DNA of 64,000 bases. It comes from Psychrobacillus sp042944905. Its GTDB lineage: Bacteria > Bacillota > Bacilli > Bacillales_A > Planococcaceae. Both the position numbers and the translations under genes were made by a program. The stretch covers positions 2,728,001 to 2,792,000 of the forward strand of contig NZ_CP168496.1 in assembly GCF_042944905.1 (NCBI RefSeq). Direction: 5' to 3'. Under the pieces are notes generated by a model that saw only the letters and a program-made list of their open reading frames with translations, was not told where the DNA came from and made no database searches. Position 1 is the stretch's first letter, and each line of letters opens with the position of its first letter. Positions 27,472 to 36,278 of this stretch are shown one piece after another.

Positions 27472-27599
27472 TATCCGAGAAGAAATGAGAAATTCCACTT
27501 AATTATTTTATTCCTTGCCTTTTTTCTCGAATAATTATTGTCCTCTTATACAATGATGAAAATGTAACCATACACAATCTTGTATAGGAGGTATACCTT

Positions 27600-28838
27600 T
27601 TGGGAAAAAGAAATCGGCCAGTCGAACAACTGATCCAAGGATTGTTAGAACAGCTTCAATTAAAATGCTACGGCAGGGAAACGCTGAACAATTATCATCG
27701 AATATTAAAAAACCTTGAACTGTATATGAAGCAGAATGAAATACCTGCATATTCGTCCGGAATCGGGGATGCTTTTATTAAGCATTACATTTCTACTCGT
27801 GAATTAAGTGTTTCTTTTCAAAAAATGATTATTACAGTAGTAGGAAGATTAAGCGATTATAGCGATGGAAGGATGTACTCTCCTCAACGGAAGAAATCAT
27901 CTGCTAAGTTGCCGGAGAACTATGCGGTTTTGCTTGAAAATTACCTGTCTTTCTGTGACCAGAATGGAAATCGCGTTGAAACCATTAAAGGAAAAAAGAA
28001 GTTCTGCGAAGTTTTTCTGACCTTTCTGATGGAGTTAGGATGTAATAACATACGGGATATAAATTCTACACAGATATGTAAATCATGTTTGATGTTTCAT
28101 AATAGGGACGCATGGGCAGTTATCCGAATGTTCCTTAAACATCTTTACAAAAATGACGTGGTTAAATATGATTATTCCACCATTGTTCCTCATTTTGCAA
28201 GAGCATTTGTAATACCTTCCACATACTCGGAGGAAGAAATCCTCAAGTTTGAAAACGCCATAAACCAATCAAGTAAAAGCGGAATACGCTATTACGCAAT
28301 GCTCCTACTTGCTACGCGGTTGGGAATGCGTTCTGGAGATATCGCACGTTTGACTTTTGACAATATAGATTTCGAAGGAAATTCTATTCATATAGTTCAG
28401 GAAAAAAACCTGCAACCGCTAGAATTACCGTTACTTCCAGAAATAAAAGATGCTATTATGAATTACATTAATAATGCACGTCCGGCAGTTAATAATGAAT
28501 GCCCAATATTTCTTCGACAGAATGCCCCTTATCAGGGAATAACGACTTCAGCCCTTAGATTTGCAACAACAAAATATTTTCGGAAAGCCGGCATTGATAT
28601 TTCAGGTAAAAGGCATGGTGTCCATACATTTCGGTCATCTCTCGCGAGCTCAATGGTTAATGAACAAGTACCATATGATGTTGTACGAAAAGTACTGGGA
28701 CATACGGATCCAGACGCGATAAAGCATTATGCAAAAGTTGATATAGAACGATTACGGGAGTATGCAATAGCGGTGCCGACACCTTCCGGTGTGTTCGAAG
28801 AATTTCTATATGGGAGGCAAAGTTATGTCAGACTTTAA
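27600..28838 (+). CDS. Tyrosine recombinase, first of the trio (RitA-like)
   Basis: This 412-residue protein starts at TTG 27600, with AGGAGG 8 bases upstream. It has an N-terminal core-binding SAM-like domain and a C-terminal phage-integrase domain. The catalytic set is visible: Arg in RLGMRSGD (about 244), H-x-x-R in VHTFRSS (about 341-344), His in LGHTD (about 366) and Tyr in IKHYAK (about 376). Recombinase-in-trio elements encode three such enzymes in a fixed order, overlapping each other. This gene overlaps the next by 14 bases. The set likely moves the element by cutting at its palindromic ends; its site preference is inferred from the IS66 junctions. Confidence 0.85.
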   Translation: MGKRNRPVEQLIQGLLEQLQLKCYGRETLNNYHRILKNLELYMKQNEIPAYSSGIGDAFIKHYISTRELSVSFQKMIITVVGRLSDYSDGRMYSPQRKKSSAKLPENYAVLLENYLSFCDQNGNRVETIKGKKKFCEVFLTFLMELGCNNIRDINSTQICKSCLMFHNRDAWAVIRMFLKHLYKNDVVKYDYSTIVPHFARAFVIPSTYSEEEILKFENAINQSSKSGIRYYAMLLLATRLGMRSGDIARLTFDNIDFEGNSIHIVQEKNLQPLELPLLPEIKDAIMNYINNARPAVNNECPIFLRQNAPYQGITTSALRFATTKYFRKAGIDISGKRHGVHTFRSSLASSMVNEQVPYDVVRKVLGHTDPDAIKHYAKVDIERLREYAIAVPTPSGVFEEFLYGRQSYVRL

Positions 28839-29808
28839 AAGCATCCTTGGGACCGAACTTTCCGACTTCTTATCGTTCAGACAAGCTGTACTCAGTAAAA
28901 GTGGCTATGCCCATGATTGCCATTACCTTACCATCTTCGACAACTATTTGACAGATAGTAATCTTCAACAAAAAACAGTTTCTGAACCTGTAATAACCGG
29001 ATGGGTAAAAAGTTTGAAGGGAAAAAGCAGTTCCATTGCCAATAAGATTATTGTTATACGTCTGTTTCTCCGATATTTAAGTAGTGTTGGTATTAAGGTT
29101 TTTATACCGCCGATCCCCAAGGTTTACGATGATTATATTCCTTATATTTTCTCTGATGAGGAACTAAAACGGATTTTTGCCTTCTCTGATAATATTACCC
29201 TTACAAAGGGACAACCGAATCCTTATATCCAGCTTGAGTTTCCAATGATGCTCCGAATTATGTATGGCTGCGGTCTACGTGTAGGCGAGACTCTAACTTT
29301 GGAGATGAAGGATGTGGATCTCGATGGTGGAATCTTGACTTTAAAACGTACCAAAGGAGATAAGCAACGACTGGTGCCCATGCACCATACATTAACTTCC
29401 ATCCTTAAAAGATATTGTCTTGCAATGGGGGTTATAGGGAAACCTAAAGCGTTACTGTTCCCAAGTGCAATACAGGAAGTTCCATTTTCAGTAAAAGCTG
29501 CTCGTAATAAGTTCAATATCATACTGAAATATGCCGAAATATCGATGAAAGGAAGGGCAAAACGGGAGCGTGGACCGTGCCTTCACTGCCTACGGCATGT
29601 ATATGCCTTTAAATCCTTTGCAGAAGCTGAAAAGTCAGGGCGCACGGTTGATGCTTCTGTTCCCTATCTATCCATATATCTCGGACATGACAGCTTAAAA
29701 GAAACGGAGATATATCTGAAATTCAGCAACGAATTATATCCTGGGGCCATGGAATTGTTTGAGGATTACACATTGCAGGTTTTCCCAGAGGTGGCTTATG
29801 AAGAATAA
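28825..29808 (+). CDS. Tyrosine recombinase, second of the trio (RitB-like)
   Basis: ATG 28825 (327 aa) is chosen because GGGAGG lies 8 bases upstream and the first-gene overlap is then 14 bases. The catalytic residues are present: Arg in CGLRVGE (about 151), H-x-x-R in HCLRH (about 253-256), His in LGHDS (about 287) and Tyr in TEIYLK (about 296). Its size is similar to XerD. It overlaps the third recombinase gene by 11 bases, so all three are probably made from one transcript with coupled translation. Confidence 0.85.
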   Translation: MSDFKSILGTELSDFLSFRQAVLSKSGYAHDCHYLTIFDNYLTDSNLQQKTVSEPVITGWVKSLKGKSSSIANKIIVIRLFLRYLSSVGIKVFIPPIPKVYDDYIPYIFSDEELKRIFAFSDNITLTKGQPNPYIQLEFPMMLRIMYGCGLRVGETLTLEMKDVDLDGGILTLKRTKGDKQRLVPMHHTLTSILKRYCLAMGVIGKPKALLFPSAIQEVPFSVKAARNKFNIILKYAEISMKGRAKRERGPCLHCLRHVYAFKSFAEAEKSGRTVDASVPYLSIYLGHDSLKETEIYLKFSNELYPGAMELFEDYTLQVFPEVAYEE

Positions 29809-30823
29809 AGCATCAGACTTTTTAAATCTTCTCGACGCTTTCATTACCACCTATCTTCCGTGCTCCGTAGGTGCAAGTCACAATACTATAAAATCCTATA
29901 AGTATGCATTCCGTCTGCTCATCGAATTCATGTACAAGGAAAAAGGAATTGAAGCTGACAAAATCACTTTTGACAAGCTTGATTATAAAACATTAACAGA
30001 CTTTTTCACATGGATTGAATCAGTACGTGGCTGTAGTGCATCTACTAAAAACCAACGGTTGTCCGCTGTTGCCTCTTTTTCTGCTTATGCACAAAACCGG
30101 GACTTTGCTGCGGCTTCTATTTTTAGGAATAGCGTAAATAAGATTCCAGTGAAGAAAACACAACATAAGCAAAGGGCTATTCTTTCCCGTCAGGAGGTTA
30201 CCATACTTTTAGCACTTCCAAATGAAAATCGGACAATTGGTTTCAGGGATAAGATTCTGCTAAGTCTTATGTACGCAAGTGGAGCTCGTGCACAGGAAAT
30301 ATGTGATCTTACGGTGGGGAAACTTCAGATTCATGAAAAAGGAGCTACACTAAATATTAGGGGAAAAGGAGGAAAGAGCCGCCGCATCGGAATTCCCAAT
30401 GCATGTGCCGTACTGCTTCAGCAGTATATTGACCACAGAAAAATAAAAAGTAAACCAGAAAGACATATATTTTCAAGCCAAACACATGAACAAATGACGG
30501 TTTCCTGCGTGGAAGGAATATTCAAGAAGTATGTAACTATCGCAAAAAAGGATAACCCATCAATGTTTAGTGCTAATAGTTATCCACCTCATTCTATGAG
30601 ACATACAACTGCCAGCCATATGCTTGAAGCTGGGGTACCCCTGGTTGTAATTAAGAACTTTTTAGGTCATGCCTCTTTGAAGTCGACTGAGATTTATGTG
30701 GAAGTTTCCCAAAACACGGCGAACAAACATTTAAAAGAATGGAATGAAAAATGGTTCCCCAATAACTTAGAGGAAAGAAAAACACCTCAGATATCAAATG
30801 AAATTCCGGATTTTCTGAACTGA
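29798..30823 (+). CDS. Tyrosine recombinase, third of the trio (RitC-like)
   Basis: The start ATG 29798 gives 341 residues. The N-terminal SAM-like domain covers about 20-120. The catalytic domain shows Arg in SGARAQE (about 163), H-x-x-R in PHSMRH (about 264-267), His in LGHAS (about 289) and Tyr in TEIYVE (about 299). The C-terminal tail (about 310-341) is polar and may mediate contacts between the three enzymes. It ends about 100 bases before the right palindromic ends of the element. No cargo gene lies within the RIT element. Confidence 0.85.
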   Translation: MKNKASDFLNLLDAFITTYLPCSVGASHNTIKSYKYAFRLLIEFMYKEKGIEADKITFDKLDYKTLTDFFTWIESVRGCSASTKNQRLSAVASFSAYAQNRDFAAASIFRNSVNKIPVKKTQHKQRAILSRQEVTILLALPNENRTIGFRDKILLSLMYASGARAQEICDLTVGKLQIHEKGATLNIRGKGGKSRRIGIPNACAVLLQQYIDHRKIKSKPERHIFSSQTHEQMTVSCVEGIFKKYVTIAKKDNPSMFSANSYPPHSMRHTTASHMLEAGVPLVVIKNFLGHASLKSTEIYVEVSQNTANKHLKEWNEKWFPNNLEERKTPQISNEIPDFLN

Positions 30824-30838
30824 AAATAAAAAATGTAT

Positions 30839-30926
30839 CAAATTATTATCCGAGAAAAAAAGAAGAATTACTGTATCTGTAAGTCATACAGCAATTCTTC
30901 TCGGATAACCAATCTTCTTGGATAAT
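30839..30926. repeat. Inverted repeats at the right side of the RIT element
   Basis: ATTATCCGAGAAAAAAAGAAGAA (about 30844-30866) and its inverse TTCTTCTCGGATAA (about 30895-30908) form a large imperfect palindrome. CTTCTTGGATAAT (30914-30926) is the inverse of the left inner end ATTATCCGAGAAG. Such nested TTATCCGAGAA repeats are probable recombinase binding sites. Confidence 0.6.
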
Positions 30927-30958
30927 GTACCTTATCCAAGTTCTTAGATAAGGCGCAT
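30927..30958. repeat. 32-bp terminal palindromic repeat of the RIT element, right
   Basis: Identical to 27440-27471 over 32 bp. It joins directly to the second IS66 half at GCGCATGCGCGT, which encodes A-H-A-R of the transposase. Confidence 0.85.
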
Positions 30959-31555
30959 GCGCGTAGAAAATTTGACGAAGCACTCACTGTGTTGCCTGCG
31001 GAAGCAAAGAATAAAGAAACCCCTTGTGCCGCAGAAGAAGGGCTCCAATTCTGTAATCAATTATTAGTCATCGAGCGAAAATTAAAGGATGTTAGTCCTG
31101 AAGAACGCCAAAAAGAACGGTTTGAACGTAGTCAGCCTGTGTTGGATGCTTTTTCAGTATGGCTACAAACACAAAGTTCCCGTGTTACTCCAAAAAGCGC
31201 ACTCGGACAAGCTATCAAATATTGCCGAAACCAATGGTCACGTTTAACGATGTTTCTACAAGATGGACGCCTGGAAATCGATAATAATAGGAGTGAACGC
31301 TCCATCAAACCCTTCGTTATCGGTCGAAAAGCTTGGCTCTTTGCCCAATCAATGAAAGGTGCAAAAGCAAGTGCAATCATTTATAGTATTGTAGAAACTG
31401 CGAAAGAAAATCAATTGAATCCTTTGAATTACTTAACATACGTATTTGAACAGTTACCTTTAATTGATCTATCTGATTCGGAAGCACTTGATCAACTGTT
31501 GCCCTGGTCGAAGACCATTCCATCAGATTGCCACGTCCCAAATAAGAATAAATAA
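30953..31555 (+). pseudogene. IS66 transposase, C-terminal half only (right copy)
   Basis: The frame begins AHARRKFDEALTVL at the RIT end and runs through IEIDNNRSERSIKPFVIGRK and VETAKENQLNPLNYL to the stop at 31553-31555. It is a different IS66 lineage from the left copy (clearly diverged protein) but broken at the same place. The N-terminal half with the two catalytic Asp residues is missing. The right outer end of the unit follows within 50 bases. Confidence 0.8.
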
Positions 31556-31718
31556 AGCATATAATAAGCGCCCCCTGAAAGACAGGTGGGCGCTATTTGA
31601 CGCTTACGACGAAAAAATAAAATATCATAAGGTAATCATTAAAAAGCCTATTTTAGCTAATCTTGATACCTCATAGTGTTTCATTTACTTGTAGATTGTT
31701 CTATAGAATTATTTTTAA

Positions 31719-31760
31719 GTTTTATGAATTGATTAATTTTAAAGAATCAATTCATAAAAC
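31719..31760. promoter_or_regulatory. Perfect 16-bp inverted repeat before the GTPase gene
   Basis: GTTTTATGAATTGATT (31719-31734) and AATCAATTCATAAAAC (31745-31760) match without error across a 10-base spacer. It lies 57 bases before the GTPase start. There is no T-run after it, so an operator or RNA structure in the leader is more likely than a terminator. Confidence 0.6.
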
Positions 31761-31816
31761 AGCAGATTGATTTATTAAAGTAATCAAAGTATTATAAATC
31801 CAAAAGGAGGAATTTC

Positions 31817-33466
31817 ATGGAGATAAATCAAGTTTATGTTAAGGATGATATGAGGATTGGCGTTATTGGAATATCAGGAAAGGGTAAATCTACTTTTTTA
31901 AATCATCTTATAGATAATGATATTTCCAATGAGTTGGAAGGTTTAATTGGGAAAAAAAATAAAGAACGAGAAATGTCAGGGCAAACAAAAAATCCAATTA
32001 GATATTTTATTGGGAATGAATACCTCGCACCAGTGTTTAAAGTAAGTAAATTGATTAATAATGAAGTTAAAGAAACTAAAATTGAATTAGATGAAGTTGT
32101 TACATATTCTCAATCTGATGAAAAATGTAGTATAAGTATGTTTGTAAAGCCTTCTAAACAATTCAAAGTAGCAATGGACTCATTTAATTTGAAGAGAATA
32201 GAATTAATTGATACTCAAGGTATTTTAGATTCTTTAGATAAAGAAATATCCGCACCTTTAGAAATTCTTTCTTGTTCAGTATTGCTTTATTTATATGACT
32301 CTACGGATCAAGGCAGTAGAGGAGACTACATTGAGAAGTATCGTACTTTTTTGAATTCTGTTTTGGATAAACCAATAATTTTTTTAGAAACTAATACACA
32401 ATGGCAAGTATCGAAATCAGAGCTTTCTAACATCATGGATATTTACGAAGACAAATTAGAAGAATTGGATACAGATTTTTCTATACATGAAGAAGAGATT
32501 AAAGATAGATATACGATTTTGACGAAGAATAATGAGTTTAATAATAACGAAAAATACCTTTTAAATTGTATATTAAGTGCTTCGCAATCGTCTGTAAATT
32601 TTTATCGTATTAAAGTTCCACATGGATATAATGAGGAATTTAAAACTTGTTTAAACATTTGTTCTGCTCATGTTATGATTCAAGTTTTTAATAGGTTAGA
32701 AACTCTAAAAAGTAAGATTGTATCTGAATTTGCCAAAGCAAAAGGAATCTTTAAAAAGGATATTTCCTTTGAACTTTGTTATGGGTTACTGAGTGATGTA
32801 TTTAAAAAGAAATATAGAAGAATAGATTATAAAAGTAATGCCTATGTGTTAAGATATGCAAGACATGATGCAAGTCAATTTATTGATTCGTTAAAGGCCC
32901 TAAATAACGGAGATTTTTTTAATATTTCTTTTTCGAAATCTCAGCATGAAATTCACACACAGTTCGGTTTTCATTTGATTTATGAGACATATGTTGATCA
33001 AAAAACACTTGATTGTATGCAACTTTTACTGGATTTATATATGGCATATTTAAGAAGTATTACAAATAAAAATGGGGATAAATTATCTAAAGCTGTACGA
33101 ATGTATATTGCAATGACGATATCAAGTGAATTTAGTTTCAGAGATACAGCTTATCATATTCAAATTCTTAATGAAGATATCTTTAAAGAGGCATTAGAAG
33201 CCTTGAAAGGATGGATCGGTGATATTCCGGTAGAAAAAGTTATATATCAAGAATATGAAAAGTTTGATGTTGTTAATAGTGGAAGTAGTTATTATGGAAG
33301 CGGGCACTATAAAGATATCCTTAATTGTACACAACAAGAAATTGAATACCCAGATTCATTAATTACAAAGTTGGATTATTTATGCATGATTATAAGTGAT
33401 AAAATGTCAGAAATTGCGACTGAAACATTTACTAAAAGTACAGGAAATATATTAACAACTACTTAG
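31817..33466 (+). CDS. P-loop GTPase-like protein, family unknown
   Basis: This 549-residue protein starts at ATG 31817 with a strong AAAGGAGG. It opens with a P-loop, GISGKGKST (about 18-26), then has a G3-like DTQG (about 132-135) preceded by a hydrophobic strand. Between them lies a long insert (about 40-115). A strand-like IIFLETNTQ (about 187-195) stands where a G4 motif (N/TKxD) would be, but the Lys-x-Asp is missing. The C-terminal 300 residues are helical, without membrane segments. The plan recalls dynamin-like or septin/TRAFAC GTPases used as sensors in innate immunity, but I do not recognise the family. It stands alone between a mobile unit and an IS21 element. Confidence 0.6.
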   Translation: MEINQVYVKDDMRIGVIGISGKGKSTFLNHLIDNDISNELEGLIGKKNKEREMSGQTKNPIRYFIGNEYLAPVFKVSKLINNEVKETKIELDEVVTYSQSDEKCSISMFVKPSKQFKVAMDSFNLKRIELIDTQGILDSLDKEISAPLEILSCSVLLYLYDSTDQGSRGDYIEKYRTFLNSVLDKPIIFLETNTQWQVSKSELSNIMDIYEDKLEELDTDFSIHEEEIKDRYTILTKNNEFNNNEKYLLNCILSASQSSVNFYRIKVPHGYNEEFKTCLNICSAHVMIQVFNRLETLKSKIVSEFAKAKGIFKKDISFELCYGLLSDVFKKKYRRIDYKSNAYVLRYARHDASQFIDSLKALNNGDFFNISFSKSQHEIHTQFGFHLIYETYVDQKTLDCMQLLLDLYMAYLRSITNKNGDKLSKAVRMYIAMTISSEFSFRDTAYHIQILNEDIFKEALEALKGWIGDIPVEKVIYQEYEKFDVVNSGSSYYGSGHYKDILNCTQQEIEYPDSLITKLDYLCMIISDKMSEIATETFTKSTGNILTTT

Positions 33467-33682
33467 GTTCTTTAATACTTTTTTTGTATCAGGATCAAAA
33501 TCAGAGCCAAATAAAATTTGACACTTTAGTAAGCCTTGAAAATGTTGGTATAAGTGAGCTTGTGAAATTACAGGGTTACTACCCGTATTATTTATTTTGT
33601 GGAAATTAAATGATTTCGTTGAATGCCAAAACCCTTGATATGATAGCGTTTTGGCACTTTTTTAATTTCATTCCTTTACTGT
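33467..33682. other. Intergenic stretch with a minus-strand gene end and a terminator
   Basis: On the minus strand an open piece ends near 33463 with HFQGLLKCQILFGSD...KKVLKNL, probably the C-terminus of a lost gene. The hairpin GCCAAAAC...GTTTTGGC with T6 follows at 33624-33662. Confidence 0.3.
33624..33663 (+). terminator. Intrinsic terminator
   Basis: TGCCAAAACCC and GCGTTTTGGCA pair around a loop and are followed by CTTTTTT. It can end transcription from the GTPase gene. Confidence 0.65.
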
Positions 33683-33843
33683 TGTGTAATGCATAATAAA
33701 AGTACAGAACTTTGCAATGAATTTGTACAGAGTTCTGCATGAGAAAATCATGTAAATAAAAAAGGACTTGCCAGCCACCCAAGTCAACCTCTACTGTTAA
33801 AGTGCGAACTGAAAACAGATGGAGGTTAGGAAGGTTGCTAACA

Positions 33844-35259
33844 ATGTCCGATATTAATTGTATCAAACACTTACGAAATGAAAAAGGTTTATCGATCGAT
33901 GCGATTGCAAAGGCGCTAAATATTAATTGGAGAACCGCCAAAAAGTATGCAGATGAAAACGAGCTGCCATCTTCCATCATCAAGCCACGAAAAGGTATGA
34001 TGTATCAGGAAAAATGGGGTCTAATGGTATCTGATTGGTTATTTGAGGATGCTAGAGAAAAGAAAAAATTAAGACGTAATAACTTACAAATTTTTAATGA
34101 GTTAAAGACCTATGGATTCACAGGGTCTTATAGAACAGTATGTAATTTTTTTGAAGAATGGGAAGTTCAAAATGATCAGACTGTACCTGATAAAGGATCT
34201 GAAAGGTTAGAACATCCTTCGGGCGAGGCACAAGTAGATTTTGGAGTAATGGAGGCAGTAGAGGATGGGAAAACTCGTGATATTCGTTTACTTATCATGT
34301 CCTTTCCATACAGTAACGGCGCTTTCTATGAACCTATGCCATCCGAAAATCAGGAATGTTTTTTAGAGGGCTTAAAAAAACTGTTCAAGAAGGCTGGTGG
34401 TGTACCGAGAAAAATAAGAATAGATAATCTTACTCCAGCAGTTAAAAAGACACGAAGTAAAACGGAAGAAGCCCAATTAACAGATGAATTTATGCGTTTT
34501 CAACAGTTTTATGGCTTTGATACACAAGTGTGTAATGTACGGAGTGGAAATGAAAAAGGGAATGTAGAGAAAAAGGTTGGCTATATTCGTTATAATTTTT
34601 TCAGCGTTCCTCCAGTCATTACTGGCCTGGATGACTTATCAGGGCAATTATTAACCTTCTCCATTGAAGACCAATACAGAAAGCATTACAGTAAAGAACA
34701 AGAAATATACCAGTTATGGGAAGAAGAAAAGAACTCTCTAAAAAAGTTACCGGATTCGGATTACCCGGTGAGAAAAGAACAGCTGATTAAAGTAAATCCA
34801 TATAATGAAATTAAATTGGATAATACTGTTTTACACATACCTAAAGGCAAGAATTATGTACAATTATTTTTGATTTCCACATGGAATGAATTCAAGGTAG
34901 TCACACCAGATGGAGAAATTGTAGCAGAAGGTCCAAGACCCTATATGAATAAGCGGAGATTAATTCCGTGGAAACAAATTTTCCAATCTTGGGTGTTAAA
35001 ACCTCGAGTAGTGGAATACTCAAGATATCGTCGATATCTACCAGGTAGAATTAAAGATTACTTGGATATTCCTTCTAATCACGTACGCAAACAACGTTTA
35101 GAAATAATCCTTGCCCTACTTTCTAGATATCAATTAGAAGAAATCAGCGAGGATTTTTACAAACTTGTAGAAACAGATTCCGTACTTGAAGAAGATCATC
35201 CTTATGATGTTAATTGGAATGAATATGATCAATTAGGGCATCAAGGGGGTTCTGAATAA
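33844..35259 (+). CDS. istA: IstA transposase of IS21 copy 1
   Basis: The product has 471 residues from ATG 33844; the site AGGAAGG about 12 bases upstream and the family start (SDINCIKHLRNEKGLS) favour it over 33802. It has an N-terminal helix-turn-helix (DAIAKALNINWRTAKKY). The DDE integrase core follows, with QVDFG (about 135) and the RIDNL strand (about 195), and then a C-terminal Mu-type beta region. IstA cuts and joins the ends. It differs from copy 2 by one residue that I can see (Phe versus Ile in VCNFFEEWE). It overlaps istB by one base (TAATG). Confidence 0.9.
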   Translation: MSDINCIKHLRNEKGLSIDAIAKALNINWRTAKKYADENELPSSIIKPRKGMMYQEKWGLMVSDWLFEDAREKKKLRRNNLQIFNELKTYGFTGSYRTVCNFFEEWEVQNDQTVPDKGSERLEHPSGEAQVDFGVMEAVEDGKTRDIRLLIMSFPYSNGAFYEPMPSENQECFLEGLKKLFKKAGGVPRKIRIDNLTPAVKKTRSKTEEAQLTDEFMRFQQFYGFDTQVCNVRSGNEKGNVEKKVGYIRYNFFSVPPVITGLDDLSGQLLTFSIEDQYRKHYSKEQEIYQLWEEEKNSLKKLPDSDYPVRKEQLIKVNPYNEIKLDNTVLHIPKGKNYVQLFLISTWNEFKVVTPDGEIVAEGPRPYMNKRRLIPWKQIFQSWVLKPRVVEYSRYRRYLPGRIKDYLDIPSNHVRKQRLEIILALLSRYQLEEISEDFYKLVETDSVLEEDHPYDVNWNEYDQLGHQGGSE

Positions 35260-35984
35260 TGTCAGAGAATCTTCGGAACCTTTGTAAACAACTTAGACTA
35301 GCTCATGTGCCCGATTCATTTGAAGACGTTGAGTTTTCAACACCTCAGGATTTTTTGGTGGATATTTTTAGGAAAGAAATAGAGATGCGTGAGTCCACCA
35401 AAATAGACAGGAACATTAAAAAGGCTCGATTTTTAGAAAATAAATCGCTAGAAACATATAATTGGAATTCAGCTATTCGTTTACCTCAAACGTTAAATAG
35501 GGACAAATTAGAGCATCTAGATTTCATAAAGGAATATCAGAATCTAGTGCTCGTCGGGGCACCAGGTACAGGGAAAACACACCTAGCCTCTGCGTTAGGA
35601 AGAAGAGCGTGTGAAATGGGTTATGAAGTGAGATTTTATCGAGTATCTCATTTGGTAGAAGAACTTGAATCAGCTCACAGGCATGGCAAATTAAGTACGT
35701 TTCGAAAAAGATTCGATAGTATCCAGTTGTTAATTTTAGATGAGATGGGTTATGTTCCGTTTAGTAAAGAAGGTGCGGAGTTTTTATTTCAATTAATTAC
35801 AGAGTTTTATGAGAAGAAGAGTTTGATAGTTACTTCAAACCTGGAGTTTAGTCAATGGAATAGAATTTTCACAGATAGCAGGCTAACAGCAGCGTTAGTT
35901 GATAGATTAATACATCACGCTCATATTATTACATATGTTGGTGAAAGTTATCGCTTAGCTAATGCGCTCTCCCGTTCAAATTGA
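35259..35984 (+). CDS. istB: IstB helper ATPase of IS21 copy 1
   Basis: This 241-residue AAA+ protein has Walker A GAPGTGKT (about 99-106), Walker B LLILDEMGY (about 158-166) and the sensor stretch IVTSNLEF. IstB assembles on target DNA and activates IstA. The reading frame is intact and identical to copy 2 at the protein level. It is coupled to istA by a one-base overlap. Confidence 0.9.
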   Translation: MSENLRNLCKQLRLAHVPDSFEDVEFSTPQDFLVDIFRKEIEMRESTKIDRNIKKARFLENKSLETYNWNSAIRLPQTLNRDKLEHLDFIKEYQNLVLVGAPGTGKTHLASALGRRACEMGYEVRFYRVSHLVEELESAHRHGKLSTFRKRFDSIQLLILDEMGYVPFSKEGAEFLFQLITEFYEKKSLIVTSNLEFSQWNRIFTDSRLTAALVDRLIHHAHIITYVGESYRLANALSRSN

Positions 35985-36149
35985 AGATATCTTTGGTGGC
36001 AACACTCTGTAAAAAACATTGCAATACTATGTACTTTTTTCTTGCAAAATACAACTGTACATGTAGCTTGGATCTTCTCTGATCAAGTTATATACAAAAA
36101 GCAAATGAAGGAGCTATTTAAAAGTTTGAAAACTACCTCAATATTTAAG

Positions 36150-36190
36150 TTTAATTATGACTACGTTTTTGACTACATTTAAATGAAATT
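36150..36190. other. Integrase arm-type repeats next to ssrA
   Basis: TGACTACGTTT and TGACTACATTT follow each other (about 36157-36181). The same TTGACTACGTTT unit occurs as one copy near 4588 and two copies at 39661-39685. Such direct repeats beside an ssrA 3' end fit arm sites or the border of an integrated element. No intact integrase gene of the island remains here; IS21 copy 1 lies where its end would be. Confidence 0.45.
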
Positions 36191-36210
36191 CTTTGAAAAC
36201 CAATGAAAAA

Positions 36211-36250
36211 GAAAAAACGTCAAAACCCTTGAATACCAAGGGTTTTGACA
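36211..36250 (-). terminator. Intrinsic terminator downstream of ssrA
   Basis: GTCAAAACCCTTG and CAAGGGTTTTGAC form a perfect 13-bp stem. Read on the minus strand it is followed by GTTTTTTC. It is placed correctly to end ssrA transcription. Confidence 0.75.
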
Positions 36251-36278
36251 CTGTATGAAATCATATGATTTCGTAGTA

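Larger units (their letters stand above)
26683..31607. mobile_element. IS66-ended mosaic unit carrying a RIT element, 8-bp target duplication
   Basis: The outer ends are inverted repeats GTAAGCGTCAAATA (26683-26696) and TATTTGACGCTTAC (31594-31607), with more matching bases (CCCACCT) further in. GACGAAAA flanks both sides (26675-26682 and 31608-31615). IS66 elements make 8-bp duplications and have GTAA-type ends, so the whole 4925 bp moved as one unit. Inside are two outward-facing C-terminal halves of IS66 transposase genes and, between them, three tyrosine recombinase genes. A second IS66-like end lies at 26767-26779. Confidence 0.8.
33683..36053 (+). mobile_element. IS21 family element, copy 1 of an inverted pair
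   Basis: The 2371-bp element begins TGTGTAATGCATAA and ends CTTGCAAAATACA. Both ends carry internal AAAGTACA and ACAGAGT repeats. The target duplication is ACTGT (33678-33682 and 36054-36058). A copy of identical length lies at 52315-54685 in the opposite orientation. Confidence 0.85.

Noticed and set aside
27535..31555. Phage integration module with cargo
   Set aside because: The three recombinases fill the element; there is no phage gene or cargo between its ends.
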